Shown here piece by piece: positions 43,673 through 52,391 of a DNA stretch of 64,000 nucleotides; the first letter of the stretch is position 1; each line of letters begins with the position of its first letter. The stretch spans positions 186,001 to 250,000 of the forward strand of contig NZ_JBMIRR010000025.1 in the NCBI RefSeq assembly GCF_049195245.1, in the 5' to 3' direction. The notes under the pieces were generated by a model, which searched no databases, was not told the origin of the DNA, and was given only the letters and a program-made list of their open reading frames with translations. Source of the stretch: Arenimonas sp049195245 (GTDB lineage Bacteria > Pseudomonadota > Gammaproteobacteria > Xanthomonadales > Xanthomonadaceae). The position numbers and the translations under genes are program-made.

Positions 43673-45547
43673 TCAGGTTCGCTGCAGCAGACTTCGGAAA
43701 TACTCCTGGGTCGGAGGATCCGTGCAGAAGACGTAGCAGCCCTTCATTCCGCGGGTCATCAATGTGCGGTAGGTGTTGCGGATAATGCGGCCGACCCGCT
43801 CTTCAGTGCCCGCGGGATCGGACTTCGCCTGCTTCTTCCAGCCACGAATCGACCGGTCATGCTTCGAACGACCTTCCGCCCGCGTGATCAGTCGTCCGCC
43901 CCGATACAGCAGGTCCGGGCCGATGATGACACCTACGTAGTCGACCTCCAACCCCTGGCAGGTATGGATGCAGCCGACCTGCTCGACGGACGTCCGCGCT
44001 ATCAGCCACAAGCTGCCGTCCTCGGTCAGGTTCCACTGGCGCGCATAGCCGAATTCCGGAATCACTATGTCGAACGCTTCCGGGTTCTTCTTACTGGCCC
44101 AATCCCAGCAGTAGCCGGCAACGATGCGGGCACGATTGTCGCCATTTCGCTGCTCGATCATCCGGTGCAGTTCAACGGGCGAATCCACGACGCGGAAGTC
44201 GAACGAAGCCGGATCGAAGTCAACCGGCGTGTCGTCGAGGCCAAGCGAGGTGTCGAGCCACGCCAGATAGTCGTCCGATCCCGAACACCGGAACTGCGAT
44301 TTCAGCGAATAGCGATGCACGGCGGCGCCCGCCGCCTGCGCCCAGCGCTCAACCTCGGCACGGGTACCGATGTCGGCCAACGTCACCTGCTGGCGATCGT
44401 CGACGAAGAAGACGCCGCAGTGGGCCGCAGCTATCAGTTCCTTCAGCTGGTTCTCGCCCTGGTTGCCGTAGAAGCCGCCCTTTGCGGTGAGCCGATGTGT
44501 CTCATCGACGACCAGGACGTCGAAGGCGCCTGCGGGGGCATCGTGGAAGTTCGGACCGCCGAAGAAGCCGCGAATCTGCGTGGCGCGAAACTCGCCGGTC
44601 AGCTTGCTCTCGTAGACCTTGCGCGGCGCGGCATTGCGCGAGATGTAACGCACCCCCTTGCCCTCGCCGCTCAGCCGGCTCAATAGGTTCAGCGCCACCA
44701 CGGACTTGCCGGTTCCGGGGCCGCCGTCGACGATCACCACCCGCTTGTGGCCGGGACCGGCAGCACGGGCCGCGGCCAGCGCGTTCTCGTAGACGACCTT
44801 CTGGTCGTCGATAAGCACGAACTCCGGATGACCCTTCAGCATCTTCGCCAAGCTGTCGGCAAGGATCTTCGAGGGCCGCAGCCGGCCGTTCTCTACCGCC
44901 CACAGCAGTGCGCCGCCATCGCCCTTGGCAAGATGCGTGCGAACAAACGCGCGCAGCCGGTGCAGTTCGGACTCACCACGCAGGAACACCGGCGCCCGGT
45001 CGAGGTAGGGCTTGTAGCGCGAATCATTGATAACACCATCGTCAGCATGGTTGTGCAGGTAGGCGCAGGGCTGCAGGCCGATCGCCGGGTCGTGCACCGC
45101 ATCGTTGAAGCCTCGCAACAACGCAGCATACGACCAGGCCTGATAGCTTGGATGCGTGCCTTCGACCTCCGCATAACCGCCTCGGTTAGCGATCAGCAGT
45201 CCGTCCTTGTCACTGAGTTTTGAGGAGGACCACTGCTTGAGCTCGACGATGATCAGGCTGGCCGCATCGTCTTCTCCGCGCCCGGAAATCAGGAAGTCGA
45301 TGCGCTTGCTGGACCCGGGGATGCCATATTCGATGGCGACGCCGGCGTCATCGGGAATGTCGGGGTCATGTAGCACGCGCTGCATCGACGGCAATGAACC
45401 CCTCCAAGCACGGAAGTCACCCTCGGGCGCGTAGCGACCGGTGCGTTCCATGTATCCGGCCGCGACGACGTCTTCGATCACCCTGTCCTGACAGTCCGAA
45501 AGGAATCCAGTCTTGGTCGATTGGTAGATCAGCATCCTCTGCCCCAT
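43673..45547 (-). CDS. DUF2075 nuclease-helicase (Schlafen group 3-like)
   Basis: A 624-residue protein. The N-terminal third has a PD-(D/E)XK-like nuclease core (RIDFLISGRGEDD, then IIVELKQWS, about 85-112). A superfamily I-type helicase follows with Walker A GGPGTGKS (about 275), Walker B VLVVDETHR and a Q-rich VDDRQQVT motif, ending in VGCIHTCQGLEVDYVGVI. Similar proteins occur as stand-alone genes and in defence loci; an antiphage role is possible but unproven. The ATG at 45547 was chosen. It is divergent from ahcY. Confidence 0.8.
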   Translation of the reverse strand: MGQRMLIYQSTKTGFLSDCQDRVIEDVVAAGYMERTGRYAPEGDFRAWRGSLPSMQRVLHDPDIPDDAGVAIEYGIPGSSKRIDFLISGRGEDDAASLIIVELKQWSSSKLSDKDGLLIANRGGYAEVEGTHPSYQAWSYAALLRGFNDAVHDPAIGLQPCAYLHNHADDGVINDSRYKPYLDRAPVFLRGESELHRLRAFVRTHLAKGDGGALLWAVENGRLRPSKILADSLAKMLKGHPEFVLIDDQKVVYENALAAARAAGPGHKRVVIVDGGPGTGKSVVALNLLSRLSGEGKGVRYISRNAAPRKVYESKLTGEFRATQIRGFFGGPNFHDAPAGAFDVLVVDETHRLTAKGGFYGNQGENQLKELIAAAHCGVFFVDDRQQVTLADIGTRAEVERWAQAAGAAVHRYSLKSQFRCSGSDDYLAWLDTSLGLDDTPVDFDPASFDFRVVDSPVELHRMIEQRNGDNRARIVAGYCWDWASKKNPEAFDIVIPEFGYARQWNLTEDGSLWLIARTSVEQVGCIHTCQGLEVDYVGVIIGPDLLYRGGRLITRAEGRSKHDRSIRGWKKQAKSDPAGTEERVGRIIRNTYRTLMTRGMKGCYVFCTDPPTQEYFRSLLQRT

Positions 45548-45632
45548 GTTTCGCCCCGGTGGGCGCCCGTTGTCGAAGCATACGTACATGAACACGCCAA
45601 ACAGGCCAATCGCCGCCTTCACGCCAGTCCGC

Positions 45633-45638
45633 TATAAT
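45633..45638 (+). promoter_or_regulatory. Probable -10 element of ahcY
   Basis: A perfect TATAAT lies about 25 bp upstream of the SAH riboswitch. The -35 region is not clear. Confidence 0.6.
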
Positions 45639-45664
45639 GCCGCCCGGCCCCAAAGGCCCACCCC

Positions 45665-45750
45665 GCCGAGGGGCGCTGCAAGCCCGGCCCCGCAAGGGGG
45701 CAAGGGATCAGGCTCGGCGAAGGTTCCCGCACCAACCGCGCCCGTTAACG
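45665..45750 (+). promoter_or_regulatory. S-adenosylhomocysteine (SAH) riboswitch
   Basis: The conserved core GCCGAGGGGCGCTGCAA (45665 onward) pairs through CCGAG with CTCGG in CAGGCTCGGC (45709-45718). A later GCGCCC (45738-45743) can form the pseudoknot with the GGGCGC of the first strand. This RNA class switches on SAH hydrolase genes when SAH accumulates, and ahcY follows directly. Confidence 0.9.
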
Positions 45751-45807
45751 CGCGACTCCCGAGGCCCCTGGCCCGGCCGGTGTCGCCAACAACGGAGCTA
45801 TACCTAT

Positions 45808-47229
45808 ATGAACGCCGTCACCAACCTAAAGCACGACTTCAAGGTCGCCGACCTGTCCCTGGCCGATTGGGGCCGCAAGGAGCTGGACATCGCCGAGCAG
45901 GAAATGCCGGGCCTGATGTCCATCCGCAAGAAGTACTCGGCCAGCAAGCCGCTCAAGGGCGTCCGGGTCACCGGCTCGCTGCACATGACCATCCAGACGG
46001 CCGTGCTGATCGAGACCCTGAAGGACATCGGCGCCGACGTGCGCTGGGCGTCCTGCAACATCTTCAGCACCCAGGACCACGCCGCGGCGGCCATTGCCCG
46101 CACCGGCACCCCGGTGTTCGCCTGGAAGGGCGAGACCCTGGAAGAGTACTGGGACTGCACCCTGGACGCGGTCAGCTTCCCGGGCGGCAAGGGCCCGGAG
46201 CTGGTGGTGGACGACGGCGGCGACGTGACCCTGCTGATCCACAAGGGCTACGAGCTCGAGAAGGGCAGCGACTGGGTCAACACCCCGTCGGGCAGCCATG
46301 AGGAGCAGGTGATCAAGAACCTGCTCAAGCGCGTTGCGCGCGAGCGCCCGGGCTTCTGGACCAACGTGGTGAAGGACTGGAAGGGCGTCTCGGAAGAGAC
46401 CACCACCGGCGTGCACCGCCTCTACCAGATGCTGGAACAGGGCAAGCTGCTGGTGCCGGCCATCAACGTCAACGACTCGGTCACCAAGTCCAAGTTCGAC
46501 AACCTCTACGGCTGCCGCGAGTCGCTGGCCGATGGCCTGAAGCGCGCGATGGACGTGATGCTGGCCGGCAAGGTGGCCGTGGTCTGCGGTTACGGCGACG
46601 TGGGCAAGGGTTCGGCCCATTCGCTGCGCGCCTACGGCGCCCGCGTGGTGGTCACCGAGATCGACCCGATCAACGCCCTGCAGGCGTCCATGGAGGGCTT
46701 CGAGGTCAACACCGTCGAGTCCACCCTGGGCCGTGGCGACATCTACGTCACCACCACCGGCAACAAGGACGTGCTGACGCTTGAGCACATGTCGCAGATG
46801 AAGGACCAGGCCATCGTCTGCAACATCGGCCACTTCGACAACGAGATCCAGGTGGACAAGCTCAACGAGTCCAGCGCCGTGCGCCTGAACATCAAGCCGC
46901 AGGTGGACAAGTACACCTTCGCCAACGGCAACTGCATCTACCTGCTGGCCGAAGGCCGCCTGGTGAACCTGGGCTGCGCCACCGGCCACCCGTCGTTCGT
47001 CATGTCCAACTCGTTCGCCAACCAGACCCTGGCGCAGATCGAGCTGTGGACCAACAAGGACAGCTACGAGGCCAAGGTCTACATCCTGCCCAAGAAGCTG
47101 GACGAGGAAGTGGCGCGCCTGCACCTGGAGAAGATCGGCGTGGTGCTGACCGAGCTGACCGACGACCAGGCGGCGTACCTGGGCGTGTCGAAGGAAGGCC
47201 CGTACAAGCCGGATCACTACCGCTACTGA
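45808..47229 (+). CDS. ahcY: Adenosylhomocysteinase (SAH hydrolase)
   Basis: A 473-residue NAD-dependent enzyme that splits S-adenosylhomocysteine into adenosine and homocysteine, relieving inhibition of methyltransferases. The NAD-binding motif VAVVCGYGDVGKGSAHSLRA (about 256-275) and the SKFDNLYGCRESL region are typical. The C terminus ends KPDHYRY, the family hallmark. The ATG at 45808 starts the conserved sequence. The SAH riboswitch gives product-sensitive control, and a terminator follows. Confidence 0.98.
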   Translation: MNAVTNLKHDFKVADLSLADWGRKELDIAEQEMPGLMSIRKKYSASKPLKGVRVTGSLHMTIQTAVLIETLKDIGADVRWASCNIFSTQDHAAAAIARTGTPVFAWKGETLEEYWDCTLDAVSFPGGKGPELVVDDGGDVTLLIHKGYELEKGSDWVNTPSGSHEEQVIKNLLKRVARERPGFWTNVVKDWKGVSEETTTGVHRLYQMLEQGKLLVPAINVNDSVTKSKFDNLYGCRESLADGLKRAMDVMLAGKVAVVCGYGDVGKGSAHSLRAYGARVVVTEIDPINALQASMEGFEVNTVESTLGRGDIYVTTTGNKDVLTLEHMSQMKDQAIVCNIGHFDNEIQVDKLNESSAVRLNIKPQVDKYTFANGNCIYLLAEGRLVNLGCATGHPSFVMSNSFANQTLAQIELWTNKDSYEAKVYILPKKLDEEVARLHLEKIGVVLTELTDDQAAYLGVSKEGPYKPDHYRY

Positions 47230-47252
47230 GTCATCGCCTCATCGCGTAAAAG

Positions 47253-47283
47253 AAACGGGCACCTTCGGGTGCCCGTTTCCGTT
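47253..47283 (+). terminator. Rho-independent terminator of ahcY
   Basis: AAACGGGCACC and GGGTGCCCGTTT form an 11-bp stem with a TTC loop, then a T-rich tail (CCGTTT), 25 bp past the ahcY stop. Confidence 0.85.
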
Positions 47284-47304
47284 TCGGCAATCCGGGGCAA
47301 CTCC

Positions 47305-47397
47305 AATCCGGGGTCAGAGTATCTTCAGGTTCGCGCTGCCGTCTCCGCGACTTGCCGCGACGGCGGCGCGAACCTGAAGATACTCTGACCCCGGATT
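47305..47397. repeat. Palindromic repeat element A (CCGGGGTCAGAGT family)
   Basis: The left arm begins AATCCGGGGTCAGAGTATC and the right arm is its reverse complement, with matching TTCAGGTTCGCG inner arms and a GC-rich inner hairpin. Total length is about 93 bp. Inner arm type ATCTTCAGG is shared with element D. Confidence 0.9.
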
Positions 47398-47448
47398 GCC
47401 GCCGGATTGCCCTTTCAAGCTACTGAAAACCCACGCCGGAGCTCCCGC

Positions 47449-48495
47449 ATGGCAAAGCCGTCCCCGTCCTGGCTGTGGCTGCTGGCAGCAGCGATGCTGG
47501 GGCCGCCCGCCCCGGTCGCCGCGACCCCCGGCCCGGTGATCGACATGCATCTGCACGCCTACGCGCTGGAGCTGCCGCCGGGCACCCCGGCCTGCCCCGG
47601 CGACCGGGCGCCCCCGGTACCCACCGTGGACCCGCGCGAGGACCTGGATTTCTCGCAGGTGGGTGCATGCAAGGACCCGCTGCTTGCCGCCAAAGACGAC
47701 GACGACCTGCGCGACGGCACGCTTGCCGAGCTGCGTCGGCATGACGTGCGGCTGGCCATGACCGAGGGATCGCCTGAGCGGGTGGCGCAGTGGCGGACGC
47801 TGGCTCCTGACCTGGTGTTGCCTGGCGCTGGCTTCGCCAAGCCAGATGGCGACCTGTCGGTCGCCGAGATGCGGCGGCTTCACGGCGCGGGGCAGCTTGC
47901 GGTGTTGGGCGAGGTCTACATCCAGTACCGGGGCCATGCCCCCGACGACGCGCGTTATGCGGACTACTTCGCGCTGGCGGAAGAGCTCGACATCCCGGTG
48001 GGCATCCACCTGGGCGAAGGCCCGCCCGCCACCGCACGCTTCCCGGGCTATGAAGACTACCGGGTGGCGATGGGCTCGCCGCTGCTGCTGGAACCCGTGC
48101 TGCGCAAGTATCCGAAGCTCCGGATCTACGTGATGCACTACGGCTCGCCGTTCGTGGACGACATGATCGCGATGATGTTCGCCTACCCCAATCTCTACGT
48201 GGACATCGCCTGCAACAACTGGGCGTTTCCGCGTGCGCAGTTCCACGAGGCGCTGCGGCGCATGGTCGAGGCGGGCCTGGGCAAGCGCATCCTGTTCGGA
48301 AGCGACCAGATGTACTGGCCCGGCGCCATCGGCGAAGCGATCAGGGCGGTCGACACGGCGCCCTTCCTGGACGCGGGCCAGAAGCGCGACATCCTGTACA
48401 ACAACGCCGCGCGCTTCCTGCGCCTCACGCCCGGCCAGATCGCCGCCCACCACGCACCGCGCGCGCCGCAGGCCAAGCCCGAAGCCAGCCCATGA
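47449..48495 (+). CDS. Exported amidohydrolase-family protein
   Basis: A 348-residue protein with a signal peptide (SWLWLLAAAMLGPPAPVAA) followed directly by VIDMHLHAYALEL, the HxH metal site of amidohydrolase_2 TIM barrels. Further candidate ligands are VGIHLGEGPP, YVMHYGSPFVDD and LFGSDQMYWP (about residues 286-295), the usual His, His and Asp positions. The substrate is unknown; decarboxylase-like members exist. The ATG at 47449 was chosen for the signal peptide. Palindromic elements flank the gene on both sides. Confidence 0.82.
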   Translation: MAKPSPSWLWLLAAAMLGPPAPVAATPGPVIDMHLHAYALELPPGTPACPGDRAPPVPTVDPREDLDFSQVGACKDPLLAAKDDDDLRDGTLAELRRHDVRLAMTEGSPERVAQWRTLAPDLVLPGAGFAKPDGDLSVAEMRRLHGAGQLAVLGEVYIQYRGHAPDDARYADYFALAEELDIPVGIHLGEGPPATARFPGYEDYRVAMGSPLLLEPVLRKYPKLRIYVMHYGSPFVDDMIAMMFAYPNLYVDIACNNWAFPRAQFHEALRRMVEAGLGKRILFGSDQMYWPGAIGEAIRAVDTAPFLDAGQKRDILYNNAARFLRLTPGQIAAHHAPRAPQAKPEASP

Positions 48496-48496
48496 C

Positions 48497-48588
48497 GAGT
48501 CCGGGGTCAGAGTGCCTTCAGGTTTGCGCCGCGTCGCGGCATGCCACGGCGGCGGCGCAAACCTGAAGGCACTCTGACCCCGGAGTTG
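48497..48588. repeat. Palindromic repeat element B (CCGGGGTCAGAGT family)
   Basis: The arms share TCCGGGGTCAGAGTGCC and TTCAGGTTTGCG in inverted order, about 92 bp in total. The inner arm type is GCCTTCAGG. The element starts 2 bp after the amidohydrolase stop codon. Confidence 0.9.
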
Positions 48589-48632
48589 CTGCCCCGTGGC
48601 ATGATCGGGGCGGGGAAACAGGGGTGGGGACC

Positions 48633-49415
48633 ATGCGCTATCGCCGCTTGATGGAAAGCCTGCGCACGCAGAACTGGACGGCCGTCGCGATCGATCTCGT
48701 GATCGTGGTGGTCGGCGTGTACATCGGCATCGAGGTAGCCAACTGGAACACCGACCGCGGCGACCGCCTGCGCGAAGCCGGGCTGCTGCGCGAAATCGCC
48801 GCCGACCTTCGCCAGGACCGCGCTGAATACGCCGCCGGGCGGCAGGTCGCGCTGGGTCGCATCGCCGCGGCCAACCACGTGCTTACGCTGGCCCGCGGGC
48901 AGCCGGTCACCAACATCCAGGTGCCGGGCGTGACCACCAGCTCCTTCGACCTGCCCCGGCAGATGGCCGTGCCGGCGACCGCCCCGCTCGACGCGGTGGA
49001 TCGCCAGGGCCTGTGGACGCGCATCACCTATGGCCTCTACCCGCAGCCCAGCACGACGGCCTTCGATTCCCTCCTCAGCGCCGGCGACCTGGGCCTTATC
49101 CGCGACGACGCGCTGGTGCATGAAATCCAGCGCTACCGACTGGCGCTGAAGGGCCTGGACTCGACGCAGGACAATGGCCTGCGACCCGTGGCGCTGACCG
49201 CGCGCGGGGTGGGTGAAGCGGCCGGACTGGGCGCCTTCGGCCGCGTGGACGAATCCGAGCTGGTCGCGATGGTGCGGGAGTCGAAACACCTCGCCGCGAC
49301 GATCGAGTCGCAGCTGGGCTGGGCCACCATCCATATCGTGCAGATCGATTCGGCGGACCAGCGCGCAGTGGCGCTGCTGGCCAGGCTCGAGCCGGACGCC
49401 GCGTCGCGAAACTGA
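48633..49415 (+). CDS. DUF6090-like single-pass membrane protein (copy 1)
   Basis: A 260-residue protein with an N-terminal helix AIDLVIVVVGVYIGIEVANW (about 19-38) and a long helical exported domain. The same N-terminal pattern, QNWTA...IDLVIV, is found in the gene at 51569, so the two are paralogues. The family resembles DUF6090 and its function is unknown. The gene lies between palindromic element B and half-element C; the C sequence overlaps its stop codon. Confidence 0.75.
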   Translation: MRYRRLMESLRTQNWTAVAIDLVIVVVGVYIGIEVANWNTDRGDRLREAGLLREIAADLRQDRAEYAAGRQVALGRIAAANHVLTLARGQPVTNIQVPGVTTSSFDLPRQMAVPATAPLDAVDRQGLWTRITYGLYPQPSTTAFDSLLSAGDLGLIRDDALVHEIQRYRLALKGLDSTQDNGLRPVALTARGVGEAAGLGAFGRVDESELVAMVRESKHLAATIESQLGWATIHIVQIDSADQRAVALLARLEPDAASRN

Positions 49416-49436
49416 AGGCACTCTGACCCCGGAGTT
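49406..49436. repeat. Half element C (CCGGGGTCAGAGT family)
   Basis: Only one arm is present: CTGAAGGCACTCTGACCCCG, the right-arm type of element B in the same orientation. It supplies the stop codon of the upstream gene. Confidence 0.8.
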
Positions 49437-50011
49437 CAGCCCTGGGCGATGCGTTGCCAGAGCTGGCCGTAGCGGGTGACGATGCCCTCGGGGTCCACGT
49501 CCAGCTCGGCTTCGAAGTGGCTGCCCAGGCCTTCGTAGCGCCAGCGGCCTGCGTCCAGGCGGGTGTAGCGCTGCGCGGCGCGGGTCACTCGCGGGCCGGG
49601 GAACTGGACCCAGGCCATGTCGAACGAGGCGCGGTCCAGGCCGTCGGCCAGCATCCGGCGGATGGGCGGGGTGTTGGTCAGCGGGCTCAGGCCCAGGTCC
49701 ACGTCCTGGCATCCCTGCAGCGCGAGTACCGGCTGGCCGTCCTGCTGCCAGCTGTCGTCGTCGGCGCGCTGCAGGCGCAGGGTGCTGCGGGCGCCGTGCC
49801 AGGTCTGTTCCAGCCAGAGTTCGCGCGTGCGCCAGCGGGCATCCAGCGTCAGCCGGTAATCCACCCGCAAGGGCGAGCCCGCGTCGATGGCCAGCACCGT
49901 GCCATCGGCACGCCAGCCGTCAGGCGCGGGCTGCAGGCGGGCGTGTTCCAGGCTGCCGTGGTCCTCGATGCGGAGCCAGGCGTGGGTGGTCTCGTGGTCG
50001 GGGCCGTGCAT
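49436..50011 (-). CDS. Putative glycolipid-binding domain protein (DUF1089-like)
   Basis: A 191-residue, beta-rich protein. Landmarks are LRVDYRLTLDARWRTRELWL, VDLGLSPLTNTPPIRRM and the C-terminal FEAELDVDPEGIVTRYGQLW, as in the putative glycolipid-binding family. The ATG at 50011 (MHGPDHETTHAW) was chosen. An in-frame ORF extends further upstream, but without conserved residues. It has no signal peptide. Confidence 0.78.
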   Translation of the reverse strand: MHGPDHETTHAWLRIEDHGSLEHARLQPAPDGWRADGTVLAIDAGSPLRVDYRLTLDARWRTRELWLEQTWHGARSTLRLQRADDDSWQQDGQPVLALQGCQDVDLGLSPLTNTPPIRRMLADGLDRASFDMAWVQFPGPRVTRAAQRYTRLDAGRWRYEGLGSHFEAELDVDPEGIVTRYGQLWQRIAQG

Positions 50012-50076
50012 GGGCGCACTCCTTGGCGGGGCATTCCATTTTTGACCACAGCCCAAAACCAACGCATTCCTTATCC

Positions 50077-50165
50077 GATCCGGGGTCAGAGTATCTTCAG
50101 GTTCGGAAGCCCTCGCGCCGATCCGCGTGGGGCTTCCGAACCTGAAGATACTCTGACCCCGGATT
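50077..50165. repeat. Palindromic repeat element D (CCGGGGTCAGAGT family)
   Basis: Inverted arms GATCCGGGGTCAGAGTATC and TTCAGGTTCGGAAGCCC with their reverse complements enclose a short CG-rich loop, about 89 bp in total. The inner arm type ATCTTCAGG matches element A. Confidence 0.9.
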
Positions 50166-50263
50166 TGCCCTCGTGACCATTGGGGCTTGCAAACCGCATT
50201 GCTTTCCGGGCCGAAAGAACTAGACTCCGGGGGTATTCACGAATCCGTACCCCGGGGCCCGCC

Positions 50264-50935
50264 TTGATCCTGACCGTGTCCGAACTCATCACCCCCGACG
50301 AGCTCAGCCAGATCAAGCGGCTGGCCTCGCTGGCCGAGTTCACTGACGGCCGGGCCACCGCGGGCGAGCTGCTGCGCAAGGCCAAGCACAACGAGCAGAT
50401 CCCCTGGGACCACCCGGTGATGAAGCGCATCGCCACCCTGGTGATGGCCGCGCTGGGCCGCTGCGATGCCTTCATGAGCGGCGCGCAGCCGCGGCGCCTG
50501 GCCACCATGCTGGTCAGCCGCTACCAGCCCGGTATGCACTACGGCCTGCACGTGGACGCGCCGATCATGGCCGAGCCCAACCACGTGCGCAGCGACGTGT
50601 CCTTCACCCTGTTCCTCAACGAGCCCGACACCTACGAGGGCGGCGAGCTGGCCTTCGAGTCAGGCAGCGGCGAGACCGCGTTCAAGCTGCCGGCGCGTTC
50701 GGCCATCTGCTATCCCACCGGCCAGCTGCATCGCGTACGGCCGGTGGAATCCGGCGAGCGGCTGGCGGTGGTGGGCTGGATCCAGAGCCTGGTGCGCGAG
50801 CCCAGCGTGCGCGAGATGCTGCACGACCTGTCCGAAGCGCGCGAACAGCTGGCGGGCCTCGAGGGCAGCGCCCGTGCGGTCGAGCTGATCAACAAGTCCT
50901 ACTTCAACCTGCTGCGCCGGCACGCCGAACCCTGA
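50264..50935 (+). CDS. PKHD-type Fe(II)/2-oxoglutarate hydroxylase (PiuC-like)
   Basis: A 223-residue dioxygenase. The iron ligands are in GLHVDAP (HxD, about 94-96) and TGQLHRVRPV (distal His, about 157), followed by the 2-oxoglutarate Arg region. The size and C-terminal helical extension match PiuC/YbiX. Members are often iron-regulated and found near siderophore receptors; no such gene is adjacent here. The TTG start at 50264 begins the conserved sequence ILTVSELIT. Confidence 0.9.
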   Translation: MILTVSELITPDELSQIKRLASLAEFTDGRATAGELLRKAKHNEQIPWDHPVMKRIATLVMAALGRCDAFMSGAQPRRLATMLVSRYQPGMHYGLHVDAPIMAEPNHVRSDVSFTLFLNEPDTYEGGELAFESGSGETAFKLPARSAICYPTGQLHRVRPVESGERLAVVGWIQSLVREPSVREMLHDLSEAREQLAGLEGSARAVELINKSYFNLLRRHAEP

Positions 50936-50944
50936 GCGCGGCGC

Positions 50945-51499
50945 TCAGCGCCAGTTGGCGTGCTGCGACCAGAAGGCCACGCTGCGGCGATAGGCCTCGC
51001 GGTCCATCGGCACGCCGCTGCCGCCCTCCTCCACGCCCAGCGCATTGCGCATCATGGTGATCGGCACCATCGGGATCTCGTCGGGCGTCATGGTGTACAG
51101 GCAGCCGACGATGCCCCAGTCGGCGTCAATGGGCGTGCCCTCCTTCGCCAGCTGTTCGCGGCTGTAAAGGATGGGCACCAGGTACTCGGCCACCGGCGGC
51201 TCCAGCCCTTCGAACCAGCGCACCAGCACCGGCAGCTCCTCGCGCGTGCGGGCCTCGTAGGCGCTGCGCAGCTGGTGGCGGTTGGCGTCGGTGATCGGGA
51301 TCACCGAGCAGCGCGTGGTGGTCCAGTTGCGGTGCGCATGCAGCACGCAGAACGGCGCATAGCCCGGAATCACCCGCGCCGGGGCCTCGGCGTTGAGCCG
51401 GGCCGTGAAGGCCTCGGCAGTGATGTCCTGGATGGCGGTGCGGCGGCCGTCGGCGGGGAACAGGCGCACGCGGGCGAACTCGGTCATGGCGATGCTCAT
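50945..51499 (-). CDS. DUF3228-family protein
   Basis: A 184-residue soluble protein. Conserved-looking blocks are PGYAPFCVLHAHRNWTTTRC, ADWGIVGCLYTMTPDEIPM and PITMMRNALGVEEGGSGVP. The family has no known function. An alternative ATG at 51487 (MTEFARVRLF) would shorten it by four residues. It is divergent from the second DUF6090-like gene. Confidence 0.78.
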   Translation of the reverse strand: MSIAMTEFARVRLFPADGRRTAIQDITAEAFTARLNAEAPARVIPGYAPFCVLHAHRNWTTTRCSVIPITDANRHQLRSAYEARTREELPVLVRWFEGLEPPVAEYLVPILYSREQLAKEGTPIDADWGIVGCLYTMTPDEIPMVPITMMRNALGVEEGGSGVPMDREAYRRSVAFWSQHANWR

Positions 51500-51568
51500 G
51501 CGGCCATTGTGCCGCGATCGGACCGGCCGTGGGATGATCCGACGCAGCCAAGTCTGGGGGACTGCGCC

Positions 51569-52336
51569 ATGCGCCTGCGCCGCGTCATCGAGCACGTCCG
51601 GGAGCAGAATTGGACGGCGATTGGCATCGATCTGGTGATCGTGATCGTGGGCGTGTTCATCGGCATCCAGGTGGCCAACTGGAACGAGACGCGGCTCGAG
51701 GACGTGCGCGCCCAGGCCTACCTGGCCCGCCTCCAGGACAACCTCGGCACCGACCTGCAGTCCATCGACCTTCGCGAAGCCTTCTGGAAAAAGGTGGCCG
51801 ACTACGGCGACCAGGCGGTGGCCTACGCCGAAGACGGCACGCTGGTGGACGGCTCGGCCTGGAAAACCGCGCTGGCCTTCTACCAGGCCAGCCAGATGTG
51901 GCTCTACGCCAGCGACGACACCACCTACCAGGAGCTGCGCAGCGGCGGCGAGCTGGGCCTGATCCGCGACCAGGGCCTGCGCGGTGCGCTGTCCACCTAC
52001 TACCGCGAAGGCAACAGCGCCGACACCGACTACATCCTGGGCATGATCCCCGAGTACCGGAAGATCGTGCGCGGCCTGACGCCGTCGCGGGTTTCGCGGC
52101 ACATCTGGGCCCACTGCCACCGGCAAGAGGAGTACGGCAACCAGCAGCTGCTCGATTGCGACGCGCCGGTCACCGAAGCCGAGGCCCAGGCCGTGCTGGA
52201 CGCCTACCTGCGCGACCCCCGGCTGATGGAAGAGCTGCGCTTCTGGATGAGCAACCAGGCGGTGGCCGCGAAGATGATCGCGGCCAACCGTGCCGCCGCG
52301 CAGGCGATGCAGTCGCGGCTGGAGGCGGCGCAGTAA
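51569..52336 (+). CDS. DUF6090-like single-pass membrane protein (copy 2)
   Basis: A 255-residue paralogue of the protein at 48633. The N-terminal helix GIDLVIVIVGVFIGIQVANW (about 18-37) is close to the first copy. The exported part is helical, contains LRSGGELGLIRDQGLRGALS, and carries a Cys pair (about 193 and 206) absent from copy 1. The function is unknown. Confidence 0.75.
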   Translation: MRLRRVIEHVREQNWTAIGIDLVIVIVGVFIGIQVANWNETRLEDVRAQAYLARLQDNLGTDLQSIDLREAFWKKVADYGDQAVAYAEDGTLVDGSAWKTALAFYQASQMWLYASDDTTYQELRSGGELGLIRDQGLRGALSTYYREGNSADTDYILGMIPEYRKIVRGLTPSRVSRHIWAHCHRQEEYGNQQLLDCDAPVTEAEAQAVLDAYLRDPRLMEELRFWMSNQAVAAKMIAANRAAAQAMQSRLEAAQ

Positions 52337-52391
52337 CACCCGCGTCCGAGTGCGCCGCCGGCTCGCGCCGCCGCCAGACGCGCCGCCTGCG

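Noticed and set aside
45826..47217. 463-residue antisense ORF over ahcY
   Set aside because: A frame shadow of a highly conserved gene.
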